From positions 3,995,436 through 4,059,435 of the forward strand of contig NZ_KQ976354.1 of NCBI RefSeq assembly GCF_000346485.2: DNA of 64,000 nt, read 5' to 3'. A program made the translations under genes and the position numbers. Of the stretch, positions 8,837 to 17,867 are shown one piece after another. Position 1 is the stretch's first letter. Each line of letters opens with the position of its first letter. Source of the DNA: Scytonema hofmannii PCC 7110 (lineage in GTDB: Bacteria > Cyanobacteriota > Cyanobacteriia > Cyanobacteriales > Nostocaceae). Below the pieces are notes generated by a model. That model searched no databases and had not been told where the DNA came from. It saw nothing but the letters and a program-made list of their open reading frames with translations.

Positions 8837-8900
8837 CTTGTGGTACGGGCGACACGAGCCGTCACTAGTAGAGAACGGGCGGGGACGCCCGTGCCACAAG
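8837..8900. repeat. Dispersed palindromic repeat, GGGCG...CGCCC family
   Basis: Outer arms 8837-8851 and 8886-8900 (CTTGTGGTACGGGCG against CGCCCGTGCCACAAG) pair over 15 bases with one G-U. Related copies or part copies occur at 10441-10466, 14075-14144, 21965-21996, 23387-23447, 46525-46550 and 51518-51546. Confidence 0.75.
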
Positions 8901-8932
8901 ATTGGGTAATTTCCCTAAATTAGAAGACAAAT

Positions 8933-9505
8933 CTAAAATGCACCTAAAAAGCTGCACATTAGAGCAGTGAGGACAATCGACGTGATAACAACGTAAGTAT
9001 AATCTCCCTGTCGTAAAAATATGAATAGAGAAATAACGACTCGCAATATAGGAACTGCAACTAATAGCAGTAGTCCAAGTTGAATAATTCCACGATAGCT
9101 GCCTGCTCGAATAACATCTATAACACCTACAGGAGAACGAAATTCAAATGATTCTTCTTTAAAAATTTGATATTGGGCAGGTTCACTACCGTGGCGGATG
9201 ATGTAGAGTAAACCTCCGATGAAAATGACAGCACTAGCAATGAGTACGCCATATTTTAATAAATTGCTAAGTAACGGCTCAAGTTGTAAATCACTTAACG
9301 TCTTTGTACCGGAGTTGCTAGCATCAAGCTCAGAGTTATGAGAGGCTGGTGTAGCTGCGTTGATGTCCTGCTGAGTTAAGTTGCGATAAGCCTCTGGCTT
9401 AACAGCTGAAGCCGTATCGCCAAATTGCTGTAACTGAACTTGAGTTGATTCACTTTTGGAAAGTGTAGGTGAACCCCACCAAAAACCAAAACTCATTTTT
9501 TCCAT
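8933..9505 (-). CDS. DUF1634 membrane protein, partner of TauE/SafE exporter
   Basis: 190 residues. The N-terminal 85 residues are polar. Then come three membrane segments: YGVLIASAVIFIGGLLYII, GIIQLGLLLLVAVPILRVV and YVVITSIVLTALMCSFLGAF, with the PVGVIDVIRAGSYRGIIQ loop usual for DUF1634. This family is regularly encoded beside TSUP permeases, as here: its start lies one base from the stop of the upstream TauE-type gene. It probably acts as an accessory subunit of that transporter. An alternative ATG three codons in (9496) is possible. Confidence 0.75.
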   Translation of the reverse strand: MEKMSFGFWWGSPTLSKSESTQVQLQQFGDTASAVKPEAYRNLTQQDINAATPASHNSELDASNSGTKTLSDLQLEPLLSNLLKYGVLIASAVIFIGGLLYIIRHGSEPAQYQIFKEESFEFRSPVGVIDVIRAGSYRGIIQLGLLLLVAVPILRVVISLFIFLRQGDYTYVVITSIVLTALMCSFLGAF

Positions 9506-9506
9506 A

Positions 9507-10346
9507 TTACGCTGCCCCTATTGTTAAGCTGTTAAATACCATTTTGCAAGCCATTAGAACCAGCACAAGACTGAACACAATTCTTAAAGTTTGAGTTTTA
9601 ACCCCTATCAGAACTCGCGCCCCTAAAAAAGCACCAGGTAATACCCCCAACATAACTGGCATTGACAATGCAGGATCGATGTAACCTCGTGCTAGGTAAA
9701 CTCCGGTGGATGCTGCTGCTGTCACCCCAATCATAAAGTTGCTTGTGGTTGTAGAAACTTTAAACGGGATACGCATAATTTGATCCATTGCTAGCACCTT
9801 AAACGCGCCCGAACCAATACCCAATAAACCAGAAATCACACCAGCAACAAACATCACGCTAAATCCAGCCGGAACGGAGTGAACTTGATAAGAGACTACC
9901 CCTTCAGGCGCGGGATAACTACCATTAAGTTGTAAATAATTTCCTAAAGGATCGGGTGACTCGCTTTCTAAATTGTCAAGTTTCGGTTGTTGTGAAAGGT
10001 ACGCTGAATAAAGTAGAACAACAGCCAGTACAATAGTCAAAGCTTTCACAGAAATAAACGTAGCAATCAATGCTCCAATTAAAGCCCCAATCGTTGTTGC
10101 CACCTCTAAAAACATTCCCAACCGTAAATTTGTGTAGCCCTTCTTTATATATGTAGATGCTGCACCTAAAGAGGTGGCAATGACGGACACTAAAGAAGCA
10201 CCGACTGCATATCTAATATCAACTCCAAAAACCGAAGCTAACAAAGGGACAATAACAACTCCGCCGCCCAAACCAGTTAAAGCCCCTAGAAATCCAGCAG
10301 TAAATGACCCTATCCAAACTAATAATGAAAATTCTAAAATAGTCAA
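9507..10346 (-). CDS. Sulfite/sulfonate exporter TauE/SafE family (TSUP) permease
   Basis: 279 residues with about eight membrane segments in two similar halves. Each half opens with the TSUP glycine-rich motif: GALTGLGGGVVIVPLL and SGLLGIGSGAFKVLAM. A polar loop of roughly 40 residues separates the halves. TSUP proteins move sulfite, sulfonates or other small anions across the inner membrane. It is the first gene of a two-gene unit with the DUF1634 protein. Substrate not determined, but the wider block (a second TauE, three CadD-like genes) suggests sulfur or metal handling. Confidence 0.85.
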   Translation of the reverse strand: MTILEFSLLVWIGSFTAGFLGALTGLGGGVVIVPLLASVFGVDIRYAVGASLVSVIATSLGAASTYIKKGYTNLRLGMFLEVATTIGALIGALIATFISVKALTIVLAVVLLYSAYLSQQPKLDNLESESPDPLGNYLQLNGSYPAPEGVVSYQVHSVPAGFSVMFVAGVISGLLGIGSGAFKVLAMDQIMRIPFKVSTTTSNFMIGVTAAASTGVYLARGYIDPALSMPVMLGVLPGAFLGARVLIGVKTQTLRIVFSLVLVLMACKMVFNSLTIGAA

Positions 10347-10440
10347 CTTTATTCCTCAAATTTATAAATTTATACTAAAATATTGACTAGGATATTTGTA
10401 TAGTTTGTAACTAAAATGGTTAGTGGTTAGTAGTTGATGG

Positions 10441-10466
10441 TGTAGGACAGGCGTCTCGCCTGTCAT
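10441..10466. repeat. Partial copy of dispersed palindrome
   Basis: GACAGGCGTCTCGCCTGTC is a perfect hairpin resembling half of the GGGCG...CGCCC family seen at 8837-8900. Confidence 0.6.
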
Positions 10467-10492
10467 TATTAGTGGTTTTTTACAACTAACAA

Positions 10493-11137
10493 CTAACAAT
10501 CCTTGACAAAAGAAAGTAGAGGAGTCAAAACACCACTTTCTATCAAAATCAAAGCACCTAATCCCATCAAGACAAATGGGACAAAATTATTGCCATGACA
10601 AGATAGCATTTCAGCTATGGCTCTTTGATTGGTTAATTGATACGCTGCAAAGCACAAAGCTCCTACAAGTAGAAAAAAGACTCCTATAATAACAAGCAAG
10701 CTTTCCAAAGTGCTGCTAGCAAATAAAGGAATATAAATACTAATGTTATCGCTGCCATTCGCAAACGTCACAGCAGCAACACTGTAAATTTGTACATTAA
10801 AAAATTTGGTAAAAACCGAGCGTTGAGTCTGCTCTGGTTCTTCCTCAGCTTTTTCCGAATCTTCATCTTTATTCATTAAGCACCTAATACCAATTAAGAT
10901 TGGCACTAAGCCAAAGAGTCCAATCCATGGTTTCGGTACAATTAAACCTCCAAAAAAACCGGGAAGACTGGCAAGAACCAGTACTGCAAAGCCTAAGTAC
11001 TGACCAAGTATAATATGCCAGCGACGAAATGTCTCGTTAACTTGTGAAAAAAAGATTGTCAGGAGAACAATATCATCAATGTTGGTAGCACCAAAAGCAG
11101 CAGCCCCCGTGCTAATTGCACTTACTAATCCACTCAT
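10493..11137 (-). CDS. CadD-family cadmium resistance-type transporter (paralogue 1)
   Basis: 214 residues, about five to six membrane segments. The N-terminal GATNIDDIVLLTIFF and central FANGSDNISIYIPLFAS motifs are the two repeated D-N signatures of the CadD family; an acidic loop (NKDEDSEKAEEEPEQ) joins the halves. CadD proteins confer cadmium resistance in Gram-positive bacteria; the cyanobacterial substrates are not established. Two paralogues are 5-6 kb downstream (16239 and 16977). Confidence 0.85.
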   Translation of the reverse strand: MSGLVSAISTGAAAFGATNIDDIVLLTIFFSQVNETFRRWHIILGQYLGFAVLVLASLPGFFGGLIVPKPWIGLFGLVPILIGIRCLMNKDEDSEKAEEEPEQTQRSVFTKFFNVQIYSVAAVTFANGSDNISIYIPLFASSTLESLLVIIGVFFLLVGALCFAAYQLTNQRAIAEMLSCHGNNFVPFVLMGLGALILIESGVLTPLLSFVKDC

Positions 11138-11141
11138 GTCA

Positions 11142-11194
11142 ATTTTGGATTTTGGATTTTAGATTTTGGATTTTAGATTTTGGATTTTGGATTC
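11142..11194. repeat. Tandem repeat TTTTGGA / TTTTAGA
   Basis: Seven or more imperfect copies of GATTTTGGATTTTAG-type units just upstream of the CadD-like gene. Low-complexity repeat of a type common in this genome group. Confidence 0.75.
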
Positions 11195-11228
11195 TTTATC
11201 TGCGTTCATCTGCGGTTATAAATTGAAA

Positions 11229-12686
11229 TTAAAGCCCATCACGATCGCTAAATCGGGCATGAATTTCTTCTACTCCTTGCCGCATTTCCGCAACAATATT
11301 AGGCGATCGCAGTCTCTGTAATACAAACGTACCACAAGTGACAGCCAAATACATCAAGAATAGGTAGGGGAAAACATCATAGGGTGCTTCTGGAACTGGA
11401 AACATTGTGCTACCTGGAATGCCCACACTTCCCAATACAGGAATCATCATAAACGCAACCGCTAGCACAGAGAAAACGATATGATGCAAGCGGAGTTTAC
11501 CAATTTTATATAGATAAACTGGTGCAGCAAGAGAAATGAGGATATAAACTGTGAGAAATCCATAACTACATATAGCCCCCAGGTAACCCATACTCTCAAA
11601 CAACTTAACGTTAAATAGGGACATAAGTGCAGGAACTAAGAAGATTGCAAACGAGCAGATTGTCACTGCAATATGGGGAGTGCGATTCAAGGAGTGTGCA
11701 TTACCCAGCTTGGAGTAGAACAATCCGTGACGTGCCATCATGAAGAATATTCTAGCAGCAGGATTGATACAGCCCAGAACGCAAGCGAAAAAGCTAAACA
11801 GCGCTCCAACAGCAATCAACTCTCCCAAAAATCCCATACCTACTTGTTGGGATAAAAACCTTAAAGGTTCTTCGGTTTCGGTAATCGACATACCAGTACC
11901 GCTAAAACCTAACACTTCAATATATGTTGTCGATATATAAAATAGCCCAGCCAGAATAACACTACCCATCACCGATCTGGGAATGGTTTGTAACGGTTTT
12001 TTGGCTTCATCACCTAACGATGTAGCACTTTCAAAGCCAGAAAAAGCAAACATCACCAACACCAATCCCGTTGCAACTTTGCCAGGAGTGACATCAGAAA
12101 GTGTCAGTTGTGACATATCTAGAGCAAAACCTTTATTTGCCCAAACGATCGCGCACAATACTGCAATCAGAGCAAGCGAGATTCCTTCGAGCCAAAGCAT
12201 TGCCATAGCAGAAAGCTGAATATCTTTATAGGCTGCATACCAGGCTATTCCAGCACCCAACGCCAATAGTGTAATGCTGGAGGGATGAATACCCAATTGA
12301 CCAATTAAAATTCCACTGAAGTTGGCGAAACCACACAATACCGACATTCCCGTGAACAAATATGCCAGCACCAAACTCCAGCCACAAATAACACCAGCTG
12401 TTGGACCTAAACCTTTAACAATGTAAGAGTAGAGGGAACCGGGAGAAGCCGAACGACTGGCAAACTGATTAATGTTGATACTGACTAAGACCAGTCCAAT
12501 TAACCCGATGAGAAAACTTAACCACGCTCCTTTTCCCGATAGTGCTACTATCAAACCAATATTAGATGCAGGAATTGTGGTAGGTGCAATAACAGCAAAG
12601 GATTGAGCTAGAACTTCCCCAAAAGAGAGACAAGCGGGTCTTAATCCGTGAGCACTTTTATGGTGCGACAATTTTTTTTGTTTCAT
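11229..12686 (-). CDS. APC-superfamily amino-acid/polyamine permease
   Basis: 485 residues with about twelve membrane segments. FGEVLAQSFAVIAPTTIPASN and FAFSGFESATSLGDEAKKP are APC signatures: helix 1, and the helix 6 FSGFE substrate motif followed by the EAKKPLQTIPRS loop. Such permeases take up amino acids or amines with protons or sodium. It is a single-gene unit with a 600-base upstream region containing an NtcA-like palindrome at 13000-13013. Substrate unknown. Confidence 0.85.
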   Translation of the reverse strand: MKQKKLSHHKSAHGLRPACLSFGEVLAQSFAVIAPTTIPASNIGLIVALSGKGAWLSFLIGLIGLVLVSININQFASRSASPGSLYSYIVKGLGPTAGVICGWSLVLAYLFTGMSVLCGFANFSGILIGQLGIHPSSITLLALGAGIAWYAAYKDIQLSAMAMLWLEGISLALIAVLCAIVWANKGFALDMSQLTLSDVTPGKVATGLVLVMFAFSGFESATSLGDEAKKPLQTIPRSVMGSVILAGLFYISTTYIEVLGFSGTGMSITETEEPLRFLSQQVGMGFLGELIAVGALFSFFACVLGCINPAARIFFMMARHGLFYSKLGNAHSLNRTPHIAVTICSFAIFLVPALMSLFNVKLFESMGYLGAICSYGFLTVYILISLAAPVYLYKIGKLRLHHIVFSVLAVAFMMIPVLGSVGIPGSTMFPVPEAPYDVFPYLFLMYLAVTCGTFVLQRLRSPNIVAEMRQGVEEIHARFSDRDGL

Positions 12687-13384
12687 CTTGCGAGTTTTTT
12701 AAACCTGGAATAGTGCATATTTTGGGTGCTTTTTGAGAAAATTCTTAACCAGCTTGGACAACTGCATTTAAAGTTGTCTAATCCTTCGCATAAACAGATC
12801 TAATGCATCATATTAAATAATACAATCCATTTTTCAAGTGATTTAATTGAATTCCAATCGCGAAGTAAATCATAGCTTATATAATTTCGACAATCAAGTC
12901 TTTAAAAAATCCTAAATGAGCATTTTTTAATCACTTCTAATTCTACGCCAAGTTCATCGGAATAGTAGAAAATCAATTTTCCTCGAACAAAAATAATAAG
13001 TATTATGCTATACAAAAAACTAGTTTTATTTAATACATGCTAAGCCGCTCAGAAAACTTCAAATGACTTGTTAAGAAAGCTGAACAATTTGATATGATTG
13101 AAACACAGCAACTAAAAGCCATCAAAGAGTTGCGATCACGTTGTATAAAATTAATTTTTTTTTAAGATTTTACAACTCACTGCCAGATGATAATGTAATT
13201 TTTGAATTGGTTAAGATACATATTCGCGGGCAATAACCCAAAACAAAGCATGAACATCGCTCTTCTCTAACCCCTATTCCCAAACCCGTATTTTTTGGCT
13301 TTGCAGTTGCTACAATGTGGAGAATGCTACCTGCAAGCCATAGGTTTCAAATTTTTGATTTTGTTATTTGGTTTGGAAAAAATC
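12687..13384. other. Long divergent intergenic region
   Basis: About 700 AT-rich bases between the permease and a secreted-protein gene. No coding frame of note. The one element seen is GTATTATGCTATAC at 13000-13013, listed separately. Confidence 0.5.
13000..13013. promoter_or_regulatory. Candidate NtcA-type site
   Basis: GTATTATGCTATAC fits GTA-N8-TAC, the consensus for the nitrogen regulator NtcA. It is 314 bases upstream of the permease and 371 upstream of the secreted-protein gene. A -10-like TAATAC lies 18 bases downstream on the plus strand, rather than the usual 22, so the match is only partial. Confidence 0.3.
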
Positions 13385-14062
13385 ATGAAAGCTTTCAAAT
13401 ATCTTTTGATGGTGCTGCTACTGCTAGCAAATTTTATGTTTGCTCAACCTTCCTTTGCAGATGCACCAAAAATTACGAAAAGCCCTGAATACAAAGCCTT
13501 GACTAAAGAGATTAACAAGTTGCGAACAGTGCAAGAATCTCAAACAGAACTCGAAGGTTATACACCAGAAGAAATAGAAAATAAACTTGGGGAGTTGGAG
13601 TTGCTCAAATACGCTTTCGAGTCGGGTGTGAATTGGGGTCAGTGCGAAAACAAGACTGGTAAAACTCTAGCTGTTTATGGGCCAATACCAGGAAACATTG
13701 AAGAAGAAGATTTTCCATATGATGCCGGACTTTACTTTCTGGCTAATGGTCAAACAACCCAAAATGACTGGGATTGTCAGGGAATTTATATACCCAGTGA
13801 TGTCACTGCTGTATCCCCAACTTCTGACGGAGAAAATCAGGAAATTACTGGCGGTGTCGTTGTTAAAGTACCCAAAGGAACTAAGTTAGCGATCGCTACC
13901 AATCAAACGACAGGAGCACTGGAATTCAATATGCCCGTTGCTCAAGTGTCCAAATCTAGTAAAGTGAACTGGTTTGTTCCTACAGTCTCTCAGGCATTTT
14001 TAGATACACGCTCTACCACTGCGCCAACAACCGAGACTCCACAAATCAGTCTTGGTGATTAA
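13385..14062 (+). CDS. Hypothetical exported protein
   Basis: 225 residues from ATG 13385. The frame is open 30 codons upstream, but MKAFKYLLMVLLLLANFMFA with QPSFADA makes a standard signal peptide with cleavage after the second A of FADA. The mature part starts with a helical region, then has four scattered aspects of a beta domain with two cysteines (WGQCEN, WDCQG) that could form a disulfide. The C-terminus is threonine/proline-rich. No family recognised. Acts in the periplasm or outside. Confidence 0.65.
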   Translation: MKAFKYLLMVLLLLANFMFAQPSFADAPKITKSPEYKALTKEINKLRTVQESQTELEGYTPEEIENKLGELELLKYAFESGVNWGQCENKTGKTLAVYGPIPGNIEEEDFPYDAGLYFLANGQTTQNDWDCQGIYIPSDVTAVSPTSDGENQEITGGVVVKVPKGTKLAIATNQTTGALEFNMPVAQVSKSSKVNWFVPTVSQAFLDTRSTTAPTTETPQISLGD

Positions 14063-14074
14063 GTGCTATTCATA

Positions 14075-14144
14075 CTTGTGGAGCGGGCGTCTTGCCTGCT
14101 ATCAATAACTAATAAAGGACGGGCGAGGACGCCCATCCCACAAG
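14075..14144. repeat. Dispersed palindromic repeat, GGGCG...CGCCC family
   Basis: Arms 14075-14089 (CTTGTGGAGCGGGCG) and 14130-14144 (CGCCCATCCCACAAG) pair with few mismatches, with inner GGGCGTCTTGCC structure. It lies between convergent genes. Confidence 0.7.
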
Positions 14145-14184
14145 AACTTGATTGGATATTGTTTATCTGAAAGTTCTTGAGCAA

Positions 14185-14970
14185 TCAACCATCCGTTACT
14201 GATTTCTCTTTCAAAATCTGCTTTTCTTCTGGTAGTAATGTAGTCTCTTCTGCCGTTGGCGCTTCGGTGACGGCAGTTTTTTTAGTGACATGGGGTTTGA
14301 TAATTAGGCTGACGCCAATTACCCAGGCTATTGAAACCATCCAGCCTGCAAAAATATCGCTGGGAAAGTGAACTCCAAGATAAAGTCTTGTCCAGCCAAT
14401 GGCTACGACAAAAAAACTTCCAGCAATCAGTATAACCCAAGACCAAATCGTACCCCAAGTTAAAACAACCAAGCTTGCTACTAGTGTCATGCTCATCATG
14501 GAATGACCGCTAGGAAATGAAAAATCTAACTCAGGTGCAAGTGAATCCCACAAGTGGGGGCGGACTCTATGCATGAACTCTTTTGCTGTACGGTTGATAA
14601 TGGCGCTTCCTATAGTAGTGGTTAGCAAAAAAGTGAGCGATCGCAACCGTTGTTGGAGCAAAAGAAGCAGCCCAAGAAACCCGATAGCGGGAAACATAAA
14701 TTTTGCAGAACCAAATTTGGTCAGCACCACTGCGATCGCATCAAGTTGCGCTCCTGCTGTGGAGTGAACTGCCTTGAGAATGGGTACATCCCAAGGGAAT
14801 GGGAAACCCCCTTTGCTTTCCAAAACCGCTCTTGCTAGAAGCCCAAAGATTTGTAGGGGTAAGTAGATACCTATAAGTAGCAATAGCAGAGACTGCCAAC
14901 GAGCAGCGAGTAATCCTTTGACAAAGTCGAAAAAAGACTGGTTTTGTTTGTTGAAGTCAGTTTGAGACAT
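14185..14970 (-). CDS. PAP2-family phosphatase (membrane lipid phosphatase type)
   Basis: 261 residues with about five or six membrane segments. The three phosphatase motifs are intact: KEFMHRVRP (K-x6-RP), PSGHS, and RLYLGVHFPSD (R-x5-H-x3-D). PAP2 enzymes remove phosphate from lipids such as phosphatidate or undecaprenyl diphosphate at the outer face of the inner membrane. The tail (TEAPTAEETTLLPEE) is acidic and soluble. Specific substrate unknown. Confidence 0.88.
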   Translation of the reverse strand: MSQTDFNKQNQSFFDFVKGLLAARWQSLLLLLIGIYLPLQIFGLLARAVLESKGGFPFPWDVPILKAVHSTAGAQLDAIAVVLTKFGSAKFMFPAIGFLGLLLLLQQRLRSLTFLLTTTIGSAIINRTAKEFMHRVRPHLWDSLAPELDFSFPSGHSMMSMTLVASLVVLTWGTIWSWVILIAGSFFVVAIGWTRLYLGVHFPSDIFAGWMVSIAWVIGVSLIIKPHVTKKTAVTEAPTAEETTLLPEEKQILKEKSVTDG

Positions 14971-15458
14971 TTTTGTAACGCTAAAACACTGAAAGGATCA
15001 AGGGTGAAAACTAGATACAATCACCATTACGACTAACTCCGAAACCTACGGAGGATATACCTTCATACTTTATCTTCATCCTTCATCCTTACTGATACTC
15101 CTAAAACATACGTGGGATATATTTTATCCTTCATATTTTCCTAGAGTCAGAGTAATCTGGGTGTTAAAATGCTAAATTGTGATTTTTATTCTGCTAGATT
15201 TTATTCTAGCAGAAGATTTATATAGCTTCAATCGCTTACTCCATAAAGCTTTTGAGTCGTAGTCTGCTCGCCAAGTTACTGTAACAAATAATTTAGTTGC
15301 GTATGTGCGAATACGCTGGACGTTTGATCGGAATTTGAGTTAAAGTACGGTAAGCCTATAAAGTTTTGTTATTATTAAAGAAAAAGGGGTTTACATCTAC
15401 CAATCTGGCTTCCATTGGAAGTTCGGGCAATATAACAACCCTGTACACGAGCAGTCGT
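14971..15458. other. Divergent intergenic region
   Basis: Holds imperfect repeats of ACCTACGGAGGATATA and CATACGTGGGATATAT with CTTCATCCTTCATCC runs (about 15045-15140), and a perfect 10-base hairpin at 15189-15214. The open frame from 15366 is upstream extension of the next gene. Confidence 0.5.
15189..15214. repeat. Perfect 10-bp hairpin
   Basis: TTCTGCTAGA (15189-15198) and TCTAGCAGAA (15205-15214) pair around a TTTTAT loop. No T run follows; possible regulatory hairpin 245 bases before the next start. Confidence 0.6.
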
Positions 15459-16256
15459 ATGCATTATCTCTTATTACCCTTCTTCAGTTTTTTTGTTGGT
15501 ATCGTCGTTGGTTTAACGGGAATTGGTGGAGCATCTCTCATAACACCAATGCTGATCTTTATCTTTCAAGTTCCACCCTCCGTTGCAGTCAGCTCTGATG
15601 TAGTGGCGGCGACGTTAATGAAATTTGTGGGCGGCTTTAAGCATTGGCAGCAAAAAACTATTGACTTGCAAGCGGTAAAATGGCTGGCGTTTGGCAGTGT
15701 TCCTGGTTCCTTGTTTGGCGTAGGAATCCTGCACTTTATCAAGCACACTGGGGAGTACAATCTCGATCGCGTTTTGCTGCACTCGATCGGGGTAATGATT
15801 TTGTGCGTCACCTTATCCGCCTTGATACAACTGTTGCTGCTAACATTTGTCCCAAATTTGAAGTTTCCCGATTTACCGAAGTTTGATTTGGAAACTATAT
15901 GGGGTCGTGTGTTGGCAATGAGTGTAGGAGCGATTTTAGGCTGTTTGGTTGGTTTAACGAGTGTCTCTTCCGGTTCAATGTTCGCGTTGGTGCTGATTTC
16001 CTTTTTCCGCTTGGATGCTCGTAAATTAGTGGGTACAGATATTTCACAAGCAGCTATCTTGTTATTTTTTACTTCTCTTGGGCATTTGAGCTTGGGAACT
16101 GTTGATTGGGGCTTGGTATTACCAATATGGTTTGGATCAGTACCTGGAGTTCTCCTTGGTGCCAAACTTTGCGAAATTGCACCCCAACGCCCATTGCGAT
16201 TTGTCATCTACACGCTTTTGCTGATGGTGAGTTACAAGTTAGTTTCTCCAGTGTGA
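15459..16256 (+). CDS. TauE/SafE family (TSUP) permease, second copy
   Basis: 265 residues from ATG 15459 (MHYLLLPFFSFFVGIVVG); the 31 codons before it do not look like protein. TSUP motifs are GLTGIGGASLITPML near the start and GLTSVSSGSMFALVL in the second half. About seven to eight membrane segments. It has no DUF1634 partner, so it may differ in substrate from the copy at 9507. Its 3' end overlaps the convergent CadD-like gene by 18 bases. Confidence 0.85.
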   Translation: MHYLLLPFFSFFVGIVVGLTGIGGASLITPMLIFIFQVPPSVAVSSDVVAATLMKFVGGFKHWQQKTIDLQAVKWLAFGSVPGSLFGVGILHFIKHTGEYNLDRVLLHSIGVMILCVTLSALIQLLLLTFVPNLKFPDLPKFDLETIWGRVLAMSVGAILGCLVGLTSVSSGSMFALVLISFFRLDARKLVGTDISQAAILLFFTSLGHLSLGTVDWGLVLPIWFGSVPGVLLGAKLCEIAPQRPLRFVIYTLLLMVSYKLVSPV

Positions 16257-16901
16257 GTAAAGCCATGCGATGGTACCTCTTTCGTACATAATAAATAAAC
16301 CCAAACAAATCAATACAAAAGGGACAGCAACTCTACCATAGCGGCTTAAAGTATGAGCGATCGCCTCTTGACGAGCTAATAGGTAAGCGATCGTACACCA
16401 AACACCAACCATAACAAAGAAAATAATCAAAATCACACCCATACTGGCATAGCTATTTCCTGCAAATAACGGTATGTAGATGCTGATATTATCTCCGCCA
16501 TTCGCAAGAGTGACTGCTGCTACTTTATAAGTTTGAGGGTGCAAAAGACTGACTAGAAAAGACCCCAGAGGATGGTTTGATGAAGATGCCTTAAAATCGC
16601 TAGTTACTGTCTGAACTTCTGTAAATTCTTCTTGACTCAACAACTTTTTAATGCCAATTGCTATAGGTAATAATCCGAGCAATCCAATGAATTCGTGCGG
16701 TACTACCAAACCACCAAAAAATCCTGGTAGGCTAGCGATGATAATAGCTGAAAAACCAAGGTATTGACCAATAATGATATGACGCTTGCGAAAATTGGCA
16801 TCTACTTGTGAGAAAAAAAGTAGAAGGATTAAGATATCATCAATATTGGTTGCTACAAAAGCAATTATACCTTCTGTGAAAGCTGCCCAAAGCGTAGTCA
16901 T
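16239..16901 (-). CDS. CadD-family transporter (paralogue 2)
   Basis: 220 residues. Motifs as in the other copies: FVATNIDDILILLLFF and LANGGDNISIYIPLFAG, with the joining loop SQEEFTEVQTV. Six probable membrane segments. It is divergent from paralogue 3 with 75 bases between starts, and converges with the TauE gene with an 18-base overlap. A metal or cation efflux role is inferred from family only. Confidence 0.85.
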   Translation of the reverse strand: MTTLWAAFTEGIIAFVATNIDDILILLLFFSQVDANFRKRHIIIGQYLGFSAIIIASLPGFFGGLVVPHEFIGLLGLLPIAIGIKKLLSQEEFTEVQTVTSDFKASSSNHPLGSFLVSLLHPQTYKVAAVTLANGGDNISIYIPLFAGNSYASMGVILIIFFVMVGVWCTIAYLLARQEAIAHTLSRYGRVAVPFVLICLGLFIMYERGTIAWLYSHWRN

Positions 16902-16976
16902 GCTTGCTTTTATGAGAGAGTGTTACTTTATAAAAAACAAGTGCGTCTTTGCGTGGGATTAAACAATAAAGACAAC

Positions 16977-17660
16977 ATGGGTGAATTTATCACTGCAATT
17001 AGCACGGGAATCCTTGCCTTTACTGCCACTAATATAGACGACCTTCTCATCCTATTATTGTTTTTTTCTCAAGTAAATGCCACCTTCACTTACAAGCATA
17101 TTATTACAGGTCAGTATCTAGGTTTTTTTATACTGATTGTTGCTAGTCTTTCTGGTTTGTTTGGGGGGTTAGTTTTATCGGCGCACTGGATTGGATTACT
17201 TGGTTTAATGCCAATTGCTATGGGTATTAGCAGTTTGGTGAATGGAGAAGATTCTTCAGAGGACAGTGAATCTGAGACAGAAGAGTCTGAAGAGTCAATT
17301 CTGTCTGGTTTGGTTTCTCCTCAAACTTATAGTGTTGCATCTGTAACCATTGCTAACGGTAGCGATAATATCAGTGTCTACGTGCCATTATTTGCTAGCG
17401 GCAATTCCGTAAGTTTTTTGATAGTTGTCTCTATCTTTTTTCTATTGATAGGAGTTTGGTGTTATGTAGCTTACCAATTGATTCGTCAAAAAGACATAGC
17501 CGAGATTCTGACACGATATGGTAATGACTTGGTTCCTTTTGTATTGATAGGATTGGGAACTTTTATTATTTTAAAAAGTGATGCATTAAGTCTAAACAAG
17601 CTAATTGCTAGTTGTTTTTGTTTAACAATTTTAGTGAAAAAAAATGATAGTTTGTCATGA
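16977..17660 (+). CDS. CadD-family transporter (paralogue 3)
   Basis: 227 residues from ATG 16977, chosen because the paralogues start at the same place (MGEFITAISTGILAF against MSGLVSAISTGAAAF); the frame is open 19 codons more upstream. FTATNIDDLLILLLFF and IANGSDNISVYVPLFAS are conserved. The joining loop is strikingly acidic (DSSEDSESETEESEES), as in paralogue 1. This tail of acids could bind cations. The C-terminal 17 residues differ from the paralogues. Confidence 0.85.
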   Translation: MGEFITAISTGILAFTATNIDDLLILLLFFSQVNATFTYKHIITGQYLGFFILIVASLSGLFGGLVLSAHWIGLLGLMPIAMGISSLVNGEDSSEDSESETEESEESILSGLVSPQTYSVASVTIANGSDNISVYVPLFASGNSVSFLIVVSIFFLLIGVWCYVAYQLIRQKDIAEILTRYGNDLVPFVLIGLGTFIILKSDALSLNKLIASCFCLTILVKKNDSLS

Positions 17661-17770
17661 GAATTTTAAGCGATCGCGTATTTAATGTATAAGAAAAGGA
17701 ACCGATGCAAAAATTTGGTGATGGCAATATTCACTTTGCGATCGCCGATGAGTGTCTATGATGAAATATT

Positions 17771-17840
17771 GACAGAAATTTTGTCAATATACAATAAAAG
17801 CGCTAAGTTTTCTGAGTCACTTAACGCTTTAGTGAGATAA
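17771..17840. repeat. Flanking direct repeat with stem-loop, left copy
   Basis: Bases 17779-17808 match 18832-18861 at 29 of 30 positions. Within it, 17797-17808 pairs with 17819-17830 (AAAGCGCTAAGT / ACTTAACGCTTT, one mismatch, 10-base loop). It sits just downstream of the Rpn-family gene. Confidence 0.85.
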
Positions 17841-17867
17841 TATTCGGAAAATGTGGGGAATTCTTGT

